A stretch of DNA of 64,000 bases from Paracoccus xiamenensis (lineage in GTDB: Bacteria > Pseudomonadota > Alphaproteobacteria > Rhodobacterales > Rhodobacteraceae), in assembly GCF_011308835.1 (NCBI RefSeq), contig NZ_JAAOHY010000005.1:62001-126000 (forward strand), given 5' to 3'. This document shows positions 33,316 through 41,616 of this stretch, in pieces. The notes below the pieces were generated by a model. It did not search any database, was not told the DNA's origin, and saw nothing but the letters and a program-made list of their open reading frames with translations. Made by a program: the position numbers and the translations under genes. The stretch's first letter is position 1. Each line of letters opens with the position of its first letter.

Positions 33316-34806
33316 TCACTTGCCCTTCGGCAGTTTCGAGACGAGAGACATCCCGACATCCATCCCTTCAAGCTGGAAATGCGGCTTGAGGAAGAATTTT
33401 CCCATATAATAACCGGGGTTCTCCTCATCTTCCACGACTTCCACCTTCGCACCCGCAAGAGGTTTCTTTGCCTTCTCGCGTTCACTGGCGCTTTCGGGAT
33501 TACCAGAAACGTACTTGTTAACCCAACTCTGCAACTGTGTCTGAAGTTGCAAACGATCGGGGCTTTGCCCGATTTTGTCGCGCACCATACATTTCAAATA
33601 ATGACTGAAACGTGACACCGCAAAAATATACGGCAGACGCGACGACATATTGTCCGAGGCCGTGGCCTGATCGTCGACATATTTCTTTGGACGATACAGG
33701 GTCTGGGCGCCGATAAATGCCGCCTTGTCAGTATGTTTGCGGTGAACCAGTCCGATCAGCCCGGCCTTCGACAATTCAGCCTCGCGCCGGTCGGTGATCG
33801 ATACTTCCGTCGGGCATTTGAGATCTTTCATCCCGTCGCCCGTTTCGAAATTATGCGTCGGCAGGTTCAGAACCTCGCCGCCCGCCTGAACGCCGCGAAT
33901 ATGCACCGTCCAGCCGTATTCCTTATGCGCACGGTTGATATTCACCGCCATCGCATGGGCCGCGTTCATCCAGGCATATTGGGTGCCCGCATGACCATCG
34001 GTTTCTTCTTCGAAATTGAATTCCTCGACGACCGAGTTCGAGTTCTGGCCGTAGGGTTCGCGCGAAAGGACGCGCGGAAGGGTCAGCGCGATATAGCGCG
34101 AGTTTTCGGAATCGCGCAGGCCGTTCCAGGCCGCATAATCAGGCGTGTCGAAAATTTCCGACAAATCCGGCGGCGTGGACATTTCGGTCCAGCTGTCCAT
34201 GCCCAGCAATTCCGGCGCGGCGGCCGAAATGAACGGTGCATGCGCCGCAGCCGCAATCTTGCCCATATCGCGCAGCAGCGCGACATCGGCACTGCCGTGG
34301 TCGAAATAATAATCGCCGATCAGCGCGCCATACGGCTTGCCGCCAAGCGTGCCGAATTCGGCCTCGTAGATGCGCTGGTTCAGGGGCGACTTGTCCCATT
34401 TCGCGCCGGGGAAGCGCCGCATCATCTGCTGCAGCTCTTTCTTCGACACGTTCATCGCCTTCACGCGCAGCGAGGCATCGGTTTCCGAATTGTTGACCGT
34501 ATAGGCCAGCCCGCGCCAGGACGATTCCAGCTTCTGGAAATCCTCGTGATGGATCACCGCATTCAGCTGTTCGCTGAGCTTCTGGTCAAGCTTCGACAGC
34601 ATCGCGTCGATGGTGTCGATCACATCCTCGGCGATCAGGGTCTGGTCGTCCAGAGCCTCGCGCACCAGTGCCACGACGGCGTTGTCGACCTCTTTCGCGG
34701 CAACTTCGGTGCGCGGCTTGATCGTCTGCTTGAGGATGTCCGAAAATTCCTCGAGCTCTGTCAGTTGGCCTGCGCCTGCGACCTGCGCCTGATTTTCCTT
34801 TGCCAT
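33316..34806 (-). CDS. tssC: T6SS sheath large subunit TssC
   Basis: 496 residues, typical TssC (VipB). Recognisable parts are ESSWRGLAYTVNNSETDASLRVKA, GDYYFDHGSADVALLRDM, RYIALTLPRVLSREPYG, WMNAAHAMAVNINRAHKEYGW, and a C-terminal sheath domain ending in MDVGMSLVSKLPKGK. It assembles with TssB into the contractile sheath and is disassembled by TssH. It lies 2 bases after tssB and 57 bases before hcp. Confidence 0.97.
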   Translation of the reverse strand: MAKENQAQVAGAGQLTELEEFSDILKQTIKPRTEVAAKEVDNAVVALVREALDDQTLIAEDVIDTIDAMLSKLDQKLSEQLNAVIHHEDFQKLESSWRGLAYTVNNSETDASLRVKAMNVSKKELQQMMRRFPGAKWDKSPLNQRIYEAEFGTLGGKPYGALIGDYYFDHGSADVALLRDMGKIAAAAHAPFISAAAPELLGMDSWTEMSTPPDLSEIFDTPDYAAWNGLRDSENSRYIALTLPRVLSREPYGQNSNSVVEEFNFEEETDGHAGTQYAWMNAAHAMAVNINRAHKEYGWTVHIRGVQAGGEVLNLPTHNFETGDGMKDLKCPTEVSITDRREAELSKAGLIGLVHRKHTDKAAFIGAQTLYRPKKYVDDQATASDNMSSRLPYIFAVSRFSHYLKCMVRDKIGQSPDRLQLQTQLQSWVNKYVSGNPESASEREKAKKPLAGAKVEVVEDEENPGYYMGKFFLKPHFQLEGMDVGMSLVSKLPKGK

Positions 34807-34808
34807 GC

Positions 34809-35324
34809 TCAGCTATCCTCCTCGGGCGCGGCGGACTTGTCGCGTTCGGCCAGGGTGGCCATCAGTTCGGGATCGTTCAGAAGCTTGCGGATCTGGTCCT
34901 GCGCCTTGGGCTTCGAGTTCATATAGCGCTGAAGGTTGGCCAGGTGCTGCCGGGCTTCCAGCAGCTTTTTAAGGGCCGGGATCTGGCGCGCAACGGCGGC
35001 CGGATCGAAATCGTCCATCGATTCGAAGTTCAGCTGAACGCCCAGCCGCTGGTCGCCGCCAACCTTGTTTTCCACGTTGAAGGACAGGCCGGGCGCGATC
35101 GACTTCATGTAGTCGTCCAGAGTCGCTGCCGTCACGTCGACGAATTCGCGTTCTTCCATCGCGGGCTTATCGACCTGCGAGGCGTTGCCCGACAGGTCCG
35201 ACATCACGCCGACCACAAAGGGCAATTCCACCATCTTTTCGGAATCGTAGGGATCTTCGTAGGAAATGTTTACCCGAGGTGGGCGATTACGCTTCAGAAA
35301 ATCGGTAGATTTATCAGATGCCAT
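34809..35324 (-). CDS. tssB: T6SS sheath small subunit TssB
   Basis: 171 residues, family size. RPPRVNISYEDPYDSEKMVELPFVVGVMSDLSG and LGVQLNFESMDDFDPAAVARQIPALKKLLEARQHL are diagnostic of TssB (VipA). It lies 69 bases after tssA in a gap with two short inverted repeats (AGAGTC...GACTCT and GCGTT...AACGC), which may mark an internal promoter or processing site. It is coupled to tssC. Confidence 0.97.
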   Translation of the reverse strand: MASDKSTDFLKRNRPPRVNISYEDPYDSEKMVELPFVVGVMSDLSGNASQVDKPAMEEREFVDVTAATLDDYMKSIAPGLSFNVENKVGGDQRLGVQLNFESMDDFDPAAVARQIPALKKLLEARQHLANLQRYMNSKPKAQDQIRKLLNDPELMATLAERDKSAAPEEDS

Positions 35325-35393
35325 GTCACTCGATCCTTAGACAGCGTTAAAAAACGCAATTTCAAACACAGAGTCAATGCGCAGACTCTCGCC

Positions 35394-36767
35394 TCATTCA
35401 CCTTGTCGCGCCGGTGCCGCAATCAGTTCGGCGACGATGGCATCAAATCTTTTCGTCAACATGTCACGAGCTTTTACCAGCAGCAAGGGCACTGGGCTAG
35501 CCGGTTCATGCGCCGAGTAATAGGACTCGACACCCATCAGGCAGGCGGTCAGCCCGCGGCGGTCGACGATTGCGGGCGCAGGCGGCGGCGCAGGCGGTTC
35601 GGGGCGGCTTTCCTGCGCGGCAGAGCTTAGCGTTTTCAGCCGATCCATCGGCAGGGCGAAACCGCTGCCATGGCCAATATTCAGCACCGCACCGCCCGCT
35701 TGCGCTGGCAGCAGCGTTTCCAGCGCCTGCACCAGCGGCGCACCGACCAGCAACCGCGCCTGCGTCACCAGCAGAAGCGAAGGCGAGGACGGCTCGCGCA
35801 GGGCCAGCCAGGCCTCTGCCGCCTTCAGCGCCGCCAGCGCTGCATCGCGATCGGCAATCGCCGGCACGTCGGCGGGCAAGGCCGCAGCCATGGGCGCGGT
35901 TGGGGTCGTCGCCGGATCGGCCGCGGGCATTTCGGGGGCCGATGCGCCGCCAAGCTGAGCATGGCCGGCATCAGCAGCCGGGACCTCCTCTGCGCCTTCG
36001 GTCCAGCCGGGCAGGTCCGGCCGCGCCGAGGCGATCATCGCCTGCATGTCCGCAACCGCCGTCCGCACCGCACCAAGATCGGGCGAAAACGGCGCGCTGT
36101 CGTGACTGGCGGCCAGACGGCCGATCATGTGCAGTGCAGCGGCCGCGCGGGTCAGATCAGACTGCGCCTTGGCGACCTGAGGGCGGTTGACGTCGCTGCG
36201 CAGCGGGCCCAGCACATCGGTCGCACTGTCCAACCCTTCTTCCGAGGCGCGGGCATCGGCGCGGCCGGTCGCGACCATATGGCGGCGCAGGGTAACATCG
36301 CCGGTCGGCAGAAGCGGCAGATGCAGCAGCGGCATCACGACGGCGGGCTGCGCGTTCAGCGCCTCGATGGCGCCGCGCCGTTCGGCAGCGCTGTGGTCGA
36401 CGCGGGGATGGGCCTCGTTCGGCCAGATCTGCATCAGCGTCGCGGTGGCCTCGACCGCATCGGCGAAATCCTCCAGCCGCCCGGACAGGATCGCAAAGCG
36501 CGCCAGCAGACTGGTCAGCCGCAGATCGCGAGAGCGCTTCAGCAGATCGCCGATCTGCTTGCCCTCGCGCGCGAACGTGATTGAGCGCGGGTCGAACAGC
36601 CGATCTTCGCTGCCATCGGGGGCAAGGCCGGGGGTGAAATAGCGTTCCGGCAGGCGGCCTTCGGCCTCGAAATAATAGCCGACGAAATCATCATCGTCCT
36701 GCGCTTCCAGGTCAGGACCGCAGGGCGGGGCGCTTTCGGTCGGGTCCGTCAGCCATTCGAATTTCAT
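35394..36767 (-). CDS. tssA: T6SS protein TssA (ImpA family)
   Basis: 457 residues. The N-terminus has the ImpA domain (SAPPCGPDLEAQDDDDFVGYYFEAEG, DLLKRSRDLRLTSLLARFAIL), the middle is Ala/Pro-rich, and the C-terminus repeats a short helical module (YYSAHEPASPVPLLLVKARDML, LREPSSPSLLLVTQARLL). TssA nucleates baseplate and tail polymerisation. The doubled LREPSSPSLLL / AHEPASPVPLL motif near 325 and 425 is an internal repeat. It lies 39 bases after the FHA gene. Confidence 0.92.
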   Translation of the reverse strand: MKFEWLTDPTESAPPCGPDLEAQDDDDFVGYYFEAEGRLPERYFTPGLAPDGSEDRLFDPRSITFAREGKQIGDLLKRSRDLRLTSLLARFAILSGRLEDFADAVEATATLMQIWPNEAHPRVDHSAAERRGAIEALNAQPAVVMPLLHLPLLPTGDVTLRRHMVATGRADARASEEGLDSATDVLGPLRSDVNRPQVAKAQSDLTRAAAALHMIGRLAASHDSAPFSPDLGAVRTAVADMQAMIASARPDLPGWTEGAEEVPAADAGHAQLGGASAPEMPAADPATTPTAPMAAALPADVPAIADRDAALAALKAAEAWLALREPSSPSLLLVTQARLLVGAPLVQALETLLPAQAGGAVLNIGHGSGFALPMDRLKTLSSAAQESRPEPPAPPPAPAIVDRRGLTACLMGVESYYSAHEPASPVPLLLVKARDMLTKRFDAIVAELIAAPARQGE

Positions 36768-36806
36768 TTCCTGCCTTCCTCGTTACCTGGAACACCCGCC
36801 TGCCGC

Positions 36807-38183
36807 TTAACCGCTGGGATCTGACCCGGTTCCAACCCCGGCCTTCCCGCCGGCGGCACCGCCGGCGCCGCCCTGTTCATCCGCCGCGCGATAGGCTTCG
36901 GCGAACAGGCGGATGAATTCGTCGAGAACGCCGTTTTCATGCGCGGCCTTGGCGTCCCAACGTTCCACATAGGTATCCCACGCCTTCGACTTGCGCTGCC
37001 CGGTGATGCCGGCGCGCGATTTCGCTTCGGCTTCGATCCGGGTCGGGTCGAGATCCTGCATCAGCTCTGCCAGCGCCGGTTGCAACGCCGCGAACAGCGC
37101 CCCCTGGTGGCGCGCAAGGTCACCCAGCGCATCGTCATAGGCCCGTGCCCCGGTCATGAAACCCGCGCGCGGGCGCAGGAACACGGCCTCAAGCGCCTGT
37201 TCGGGGGTGGGCAGGAATTTCAGCGGGTTGTTATCGCTGGCGCCCCGCATGGTCCGCTCGCCCGCGCGGGTGAAATGGCGCGCGGCCGAACGGTCGCGCA
37301 GCGCCGTCATCAGCCGGCTGGTGGTCGCGGCAACGGATTGGCCCAATGCCTCTGCCAGCGCTTCGGCGTCGATATTGGCGGCCAGTTCCGGGGGCAGCCC
37401 GGCACCGCGACAGAAGGCACGCAGGAACGCCGCAGGCTCGGTCGTGGCGGCTGGCGCTTGCGGGGCGGGCGGGGCAGATGTCTCGGCCTTGGGCGCAGTC
37501 GCAGGGGTCGGTTCGGCAGGTGCGGGCGTCGCCTGCGGGAAGGCATGCGAAGGCGCCGGCGGCAGCGAGGCACCGAAGGGCGAGGCCGACCGCGCGCGCG
37601 CGTCCTCGGTGGGGGCCTCTGAGGTTGCAAGATCGGGCACCGGTGCCTCGACCGGTGGCGACGGCTGCTGCGGCGCCGCAGGGAAGGCCACGAAATCCTG
37701 GGAAAAGTCAGGCATATTCGGGCCACGTTCTGCGGCGGGCATCGGATCGACGGGTTCAAACCCACCGGGCACCGACCAGGGATCATCGTCGCGCAGCGGC
37801 GCGCGCGCAGCGCGATCGACGTCGAAGGGCGGCAGCGATCCGGGCGCGATCCGCCCGCCCGGCTGCGGTGCCTCCATCAGTGCAACGATGATATACTGGC
37901 CGACCTGGAACCGGTCGCCATGTTGCAACCCGTGCGGCCCGTCCAAGCGGTGGCGATGCCCCTGCAGGAAAGTCCCGTTGGTCGAACGGTCATGCAGCCA
38001 CCAGGTCCCGTGCTGGCAGGTGATATCGAAATGATGACCCGAGATATGCCGGCTGGCATCGGGCAGCACCCAGCCCATGCCGGCATTACGCCCCACCTGC
38101 AGCCCAGATTCCGACACGGCCACGCTGACCGGGCCGCCATCGTCCAGGACGCTGAAATTCTCGATCTGCAGGGTCAGAGTCAT
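36807..38183 (-). CDS. tagH: FHA-domain T6SS protein (TagH/Fha)
   Basis: 458 residues. The N-terminal FHA domain (about 1-105) has QVGRNAGMGWVLPD, SRHISGHHF and HDRSTNGTFLQG, the phospho-threonine-binding loops. A long Pro/Ala linker follows, then a C-terminal T6SS-specific domain (about 245-440: FLRAFCRGAGLP, PLKFLPTPEQALEAVF). Fha reads phosphorylated TssL, or phosphorylates with PpkA, to switch the T6SS on. The DRT motifs in the PpkA tail and in TssL are natural ligand candidates. It sits 6 bases after the DUF6931 gene. Confidence 0.93.
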   Translation of the reverse strand: MTLTLQIENFSVLDDGGPVSVAVSESGLQVGRNAGMGWVLPDASRHISGHHFDITCQHGTWWLHDRSTNGTFLQGHRHRLDGPHGLQHGDRFQVGQYIIVALMEAPQPGGRIAPGSLPPFDVDRAARAPLRDDDPWSVPGGFEPVDPMPAAERGPNMPDFSQDFVAFPAAPQQPSPPVEAPVPDLATSEAPTEDARARSASPFGASLPPAPSHAFPQATPAPAEPTPATAPKAETSAPPAPQAPAATTEPAAFLRAFCRGAGLPPELAANIDAEALAEALGQSVAATTSRLMTALRDRSAARHFTRAGERTMRGASDNNPLKFLPTPEQALEAVFLRPRAGFMTGARAYDDALGDLARHQGALFAALQPALAELMQDLDPTRIEAEAKSRAGITGQRKSKAWDTYVERWDAKAAHENGVLDEFIRLFAEAYRAADEQGGAGGAAGGKAGVGTGSDPSG

Positions 38184-38189
38184 GCTGTG

Positions 38190-38774
38190 TTAATAGGCCC
38201 GGAACAGGGCCTCGGCCATATCAAGAAAACGGGCAAGAAAAACGGGCCGCTGGCGCAGCTGGGTCCGCGCCAGGCAGGACAGAACCGCACTGTTGATCGC
38301 CACCGGCGACTTGTGCGGCGGCGAGGGGTCGGGATCGTTGGGCGCAGGCCCGCCCGAGGCCCAACCCACCGCCAGCCCCAGCAGCACCGAGGGGTTGCGC
38401 ACCGGCGCCCACAGCGCCTGACGCATGATGACATGGCGGCGCGAGGTTGTCGGGTCGTTCAGCCAGTCCGAGATGAGGTGCATCATCGGGCGTTCGCTGG
38501 AATCCAGATGTTCGGCCATCATCCGCAGGCATTCATAGCCCCAGCCCACGGCCGAAATCGGCAGCGCCGCGAAGGCGACATAGGTCACCGCCTCCTCGGG
38601 CGTGGTCGAGCCGCGCAGCCGGTACAGGAATTGCAGGCCGTTTTCATCGGCGCGCGGGCGCGGCTTGACCAGTTCGGGCAAGCGTTCCAGCTGGGCGAAC
38701 AGCTCGACCGGGCTTTCGGTGCGCAGGGTCCGGCGTGGCGGCCGGGTCTTTTCTAGATCATCACCGGCGGTCAT
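38190..38774 (-). CDS. DUF6931 family protein, T6SS-associated
   Basis: The start ATG 38774 is preferred to the longer frame, because the extra 27 residues are Cys/Pro-rich and non-conserved in character. This gives 194 residues. The core (LRGSTTPEEAVTYVAFAALPISAVGWGYECLRMM, PSVLLGLAVGWASGG) resembles DUF6931 proteins found beside T6SS genes. Function unknown. It is the first gene of the minus-strand T6SS unit, immediately before tagH, so a role with the FHA branch is likely. About 190 bases separate it from the gntR stop. Confidence 0.75.
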   Translation of the reverse strand: MTAGDDLEKTRPPRRTLRTESPVELFAQLERLPELVKPRPRADENGLQFLYRLRGSTTPEEAVTYVAFAALPISAVGWGYECLRMMAEHLDSSERPMMHLISDWLNDPTTSRRHVIMRQALWAPVRNPSVLLGLAVGWASGGPAPNDPDPSPPHKSPVAINSAVLSCLARTQLRQRPVFLARFLDMAEALFRAY

Positions 38775-38948
38775 CGGGAACTCTGCACAATCGGGCGGCG
38801 GGCTGGTCGGGCGGGTATGTATGCCGCAAGTTGCCGCAGACAGCGCCGGTGTCAACCCATCCGGGCCAGAAGCGGGACGCCGCGTCAGATTGACCCGCAG
38901 CGACCGCCCCCGACGCGAGGATCACCACACCCTATCTGTCGCCGGCTT

Positions 38949-38963
38949 TTAACGGGCCGTTAA
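38949..38963. promoter_or_regulatory. Perfect 7+1+7 inverted repeat between gntR and the T6SS unit
   Basis: TTAACGGGCCGTTAA lies 5 bases beyond the gntR stop and about 175 bases upstream of the DUF6931 start. It could be a weak terminator for gntR or an operator for the T6SS minus-strand unit. No adjoining T-tract of normal length is seen. Confidence 0.35.
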
Positions 38964-38968
38964 CGCCG

Positions 38969-39637
38969 TCATTCGCCATCTTCTGCGCGGGCGCGGCGCA
39001 GGATCCGCAGACGGGCGAATTGGGCGCGCTCCATATGGCGGCGCATTGCCGCCTCGGCGGCGGCACCGTCGCGCGACTGCAGCGCCTCCAGCACCTCGCG
39101 GTGTTCGTCCACGGCCTCGCGCGCACGGTCGGGCATCGCCATGCTGGAGGTGCCAAGGATCAGCAGCGTGTTTTCCACCGTCGCCACTGCCCGCAGCAGA
39201 AAGCGGTTGCGGGCGGCATCCAGCAGCAGCCGGTGAAACTGCCGGTTCAACTGGATCGCCGCCTCGGGCAGGGTGGCGGCGCGCATTTCGTCGTTGATCG
39301 CGACCAGCTCCTCCAGCTCGACCGGCGAGGCCGCCCGCGCCGCCAGTCGCGCCGCCGTGCCTTCCAGCACGGTGCGCATCTCGTAAAGCTCCATCAGCTC
39401 GGGATAGTCGAGCGTGCGCACCACCGCCCCGCTGCGCGGCAGGTGGTCGACCAGGCCCTCGGCCTCCAGCCGGCGGATTGCCTCGCGCACGGGGGTGCGG
39501 CTGACGTCCAGACGCTCGGCGATTTCGGTTTCGCGCAGGCGGCTGCCGGGGGGCAGCTTGCCCGACCGGATCTCATCACAAAGCCGCTCATAGGTGGTTT
39601 CGCCCTGAAGCGTGCCGGGGGCTGGTGCAGTTTCCAT
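38969..39637 (-). CDS. GntR family (FCD type) transcriptional regulator
   Basis: ATG 39637 gives 222 residues; the frame remains open to 39700, but that would place the start beyond the operator-like repeat. The winged-helix domain (about 15-80) contains GSRLRETEIAERLDVSRTPVREAIRRLEAEGLV. The FCD effector domain follows (ELMELYEMRTVLEGTAARLAA, HRLLLDAARNRFLLRA). It is divergent from an AbrB-like membrane protein and a TauE-like exporter, which it probably controls, with autoregulation. Confidence 0.92.
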   Translation of the reverse strand: METAPAPGTLQGETTYERLCDEIRSGKLPPGSRLRETEIAERLDVSRTPVREAIRRLEAEGLVDHLPRSGAVVRTLDYPELMELYEMRTVLEGTAARLAARAASPVELEELVAINDEMRAATLPEAAIQLNRQFHRLLLDAARNRFLLRAVATVENTLLILGTSSMAMPDRAREAVDEHREVLEALQSRDGAAAEAAMRRHMERAQFARLRILRRARAEDGE

Positions 39638-39673
39638 GGCATCCGGTTTTTCGATTGCAAGATGTGTCCATTC

Positions 39674-39689
39674 GTATACTGTTGGATAC
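39674..39689. promoter_or_regulatory. Candidate GntR operator in the divergent gap
   Basis: GTATACTGTTGGATAC has matching GTAT/ATAC ends with a 6-of-6 inner imperfect dyad, in a 54-base gap between the two divergent starts. Its right edge is 2 bases from the ATG at 39692, so bound regulator would block initiation of that gene. Confidence 0.45.
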
Positions 39690-39691
39690 AA

Positions 39692-40768
39692 ATGCGTCAA
39701 GTTTCATTCGTCCCCTTTAAGTTGCTGACCCCACGCCGGCTTGGCACGCTGGCGCTGGCGGCGCTTGGTACGCTGGTCTTCGCGCTGGCGGGGCTGCCCC
39801 TGCCCTTTCTGTTCGGGCCGATGTTCGCCTGCCTGCTGGCGGCACTGGCGGGGGCGCCGCTGCAAGGGGTGGCGCCGATTTCCTCGGCCGCACGGACGAT
39901 TCTGGGGGTGGCGGTGGGCGCGACCATCACGCCCGAGGTCATCCATGCGCTGCCGCAAATGGCCGGTTCGGTCGCCTTCGTGCCGCTCTATATCGCCGCC
40001 ATCGGGCTGGTCGGCGTGCCCTATTTCCACCGCATCTGCGGTTTCGATCTGGCGACTTCCTATTTCGCGGCGATGCCGGGCGGCCTTCAGGACATGGTCG
40101 TCTTCGGGGCAGAGGCCGGCGGCAATGTCCGCGCCCTGTCGCTGATCCATGCGACGCGAGTGCTGGTCATCGTCACCATCGTGCCGGCGGTGCTGGTCTA
40201 TGTCTTCGACCGGCCGCTGGTCCAACCCATCGGCGCACCTGCGTCGGAACTGCCGCTTAGGGAAATGTTGCTGATGGCCGCCGCCGCCATCCTCGGCTGG
40301 AAGCTGGCCGAGCGGGTTGGCCTGTTCGGTGCCCCCATCCTTGGCCCGCTGATCCTGACCGCCGCCCTGTCGCTGACCGGCATCATCGAGCACCGCCCCC
40401 CGCGCGAGGCGATATTGGCGGCACAGTTCCTCATCGGCATGGGCATCGGCGTCGGCTATGTCGGCGTCACCCTGCTGGAGCTGCGGCGGATCGTGCTGTC
40501 GGGCATGATCTTCGTGGTCATTCTGGCGGCGCTGGCCTTTCTGGTGACCGAGGCGGTGGTGCAACTCGGCCTCGCCTCGCCGATCGAGGGGTTTCTGGCC
40601 TTCGCCCCCGGCGGGCAGGCCGAAATGACCGTGCTGGCGATCGTGGCCGGGGCGGATCTGGGCTTTGTAGTCATCCACCACCTTGCCCGTCTGACGCTGG
40701 TGATCCTTGGCGCGCCGATCTTTGCCGCCGCCATGGGATTGCGTGGCAAATCGGGCAGGAAGGGTTAG
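39692..40768 (+). CDS. AbrB family membrane protein (putative transporter)
   Basis: ATG 39692 gives 358 residues with about nine to ten membrane helices. The AbrB (PF05145, 'ammonia monooxygenase-like') repeat is visible twice: GLPLPFLFGPMFACLLAALAG near residue 35, and GAPILGPLILTAALSLTG near 215; also AAMPGGLQDMVVFGAEAGGN and FAPGGQAEMTVLAI. Family function is not firmly established; transport or regulation has been proposed. No ribosome-binding site precedes the ATG, so the message may be leaderless. It is divergent from gntR, and the TauE-like gene follows after 44 bases. Confidence 0.85.
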   Translation: MRQVSFVPFKLLTPRRLGTLALAALGTLVFALAGLPLPFLFGPMFACLLAALAGAPLQGVAPISSAARTILGVAVGATITPEVIHALPQMAGSVAFVPLYIAAIGLVGVPYFHRICGFDLATSYFAAMPGGLQDMVVFGAEAGGNVRALSLIHATRVLVIVTIVPAVLVYVFDRPLVQPIGAPASELPLREMLLMAAAAILGWKLAERVGLFGAPILGPLILTAALSLTGIIEHRPPREAILAAQFLIGMGIGVGYVGVTLLELRRIVLSGMIFVVILAALAFLVTEAVVQLGLASPIEGFLAFAPGGQAEMTVLAIVAGADLGFVVIHHLARLTLVILGAPIFAAAMGLRGKSGRKG

Positions 40769-40812
40769 GCCGTGGAACCGTTCAAAGCAGGCCGTTCCGG
40801 GGGACAAAGAAA

Positions 40813-41580
40813 ATGCTTCCAGATACGCTGACCCTGCTGCCAGAGGGCATGAGCCAGACGGTTTTCACGGTGTTGCTGCTGGCCAGCTTCGCGGCATCAT
40901 TCATCACCGTCGCCTTCGGCATCGGCGGCGGTGCGCTGACTTTGGCAGTAATGGCGACGCTGGTCCCGCCGGCGGCGCTGATCCCGACGCATGGGGTGAT
41001 TCAGATCGGGTCGAATCTTGGCCGGGCAGCGGTGACATTCCGGCATATCTTCTGGCCAGCCCTGCCCGCCTTTACGCTGGGTTCAGTAATCGGCGCGGGG
41101 ATCGGCGGATCACTGGCAATCAGCCTGCCGCCGGCATGGGTCCAGATCGGTATCGGCGGGTTCGTGATCTGGTCGGTGCTGGGCCGGCCGCCCAAGGGCG
41201 TGCGCGACTGGCCGCTGACGGTTGGGGTGATTTCCAGCTTTCTGACCATGTTCTTCGGCGCCACCGGCCTGTTCGTCGCCGTCTTCACCAAGTCGCAGAA
41301 ACTGCCGCGTCACGACCATGTCGCCACCCATGCCGCGCTGATGACGGTGCAGCACGGCATCAAGACCATCGCATTCGGGCTGCTGGGCTTTGCCTTTTCA
41401 GAATGGTGGGGCTTCGTGATCGCCATGATCGCCGCGGGCTTTCTGGGCACGCTGGCGGGCAAGCGCCTGCTGAACCGGCTGGATGACCGCCTGTTCCGGC
41501 GGGCATTGGATCTGATCCTTGTGCTGCTGTCGCTGCGGCTGATCTGGGCCGGAATGCGGCAGCTTCTGGCCGGCACCTGA
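40813..41580 (+). CDS. TauE/SafE (TSUP) family membrane exporter
   Basis: 255 residues with about eight membrane helices and the TSUP pattern: FITVAFGIGGGALTLAVMATLVPPAALIPTHGVIQ, and in the second half VISSFLTMFFGATGLFVAVF. TSUP proteins export small sulfur or carbon acids such as sulfite, taurine-derived sulfonates or sulfoacetate. Substrate here unknown. Probably cotranscribed with the AbrB-like gene under the GntR regulator. It converges on uvrC with a 36-base gap. Confidence 0.88.
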   Translation: MLPDTLTLLPEGMSQTVFTVLLLASFAASFITVAFGIGGGALTLAVMATLVPPAALIPTHGVIQIGSNLGRAAVTFRHIFWPALPAFTLGSVIGAGIGGSLAISLPPAWVQIGIGGFVIWSVLGRPPKGVRDWPLTVGVISSFLTMFFGATGLFVAVFTKSQKLPRHDHVATHAALMTVQHGIKTIAFGLLGFAFSEWWGFVIAMIAAGFLGTLAGKRLLNRLDDRLFRRALDLILVLLSLRLIWAGMRQLLAGT

Positions 41581-41616
41581 GCCCGCCACCAGAGCCGCGG
41601 CCCAAGGGGCAAGCGC

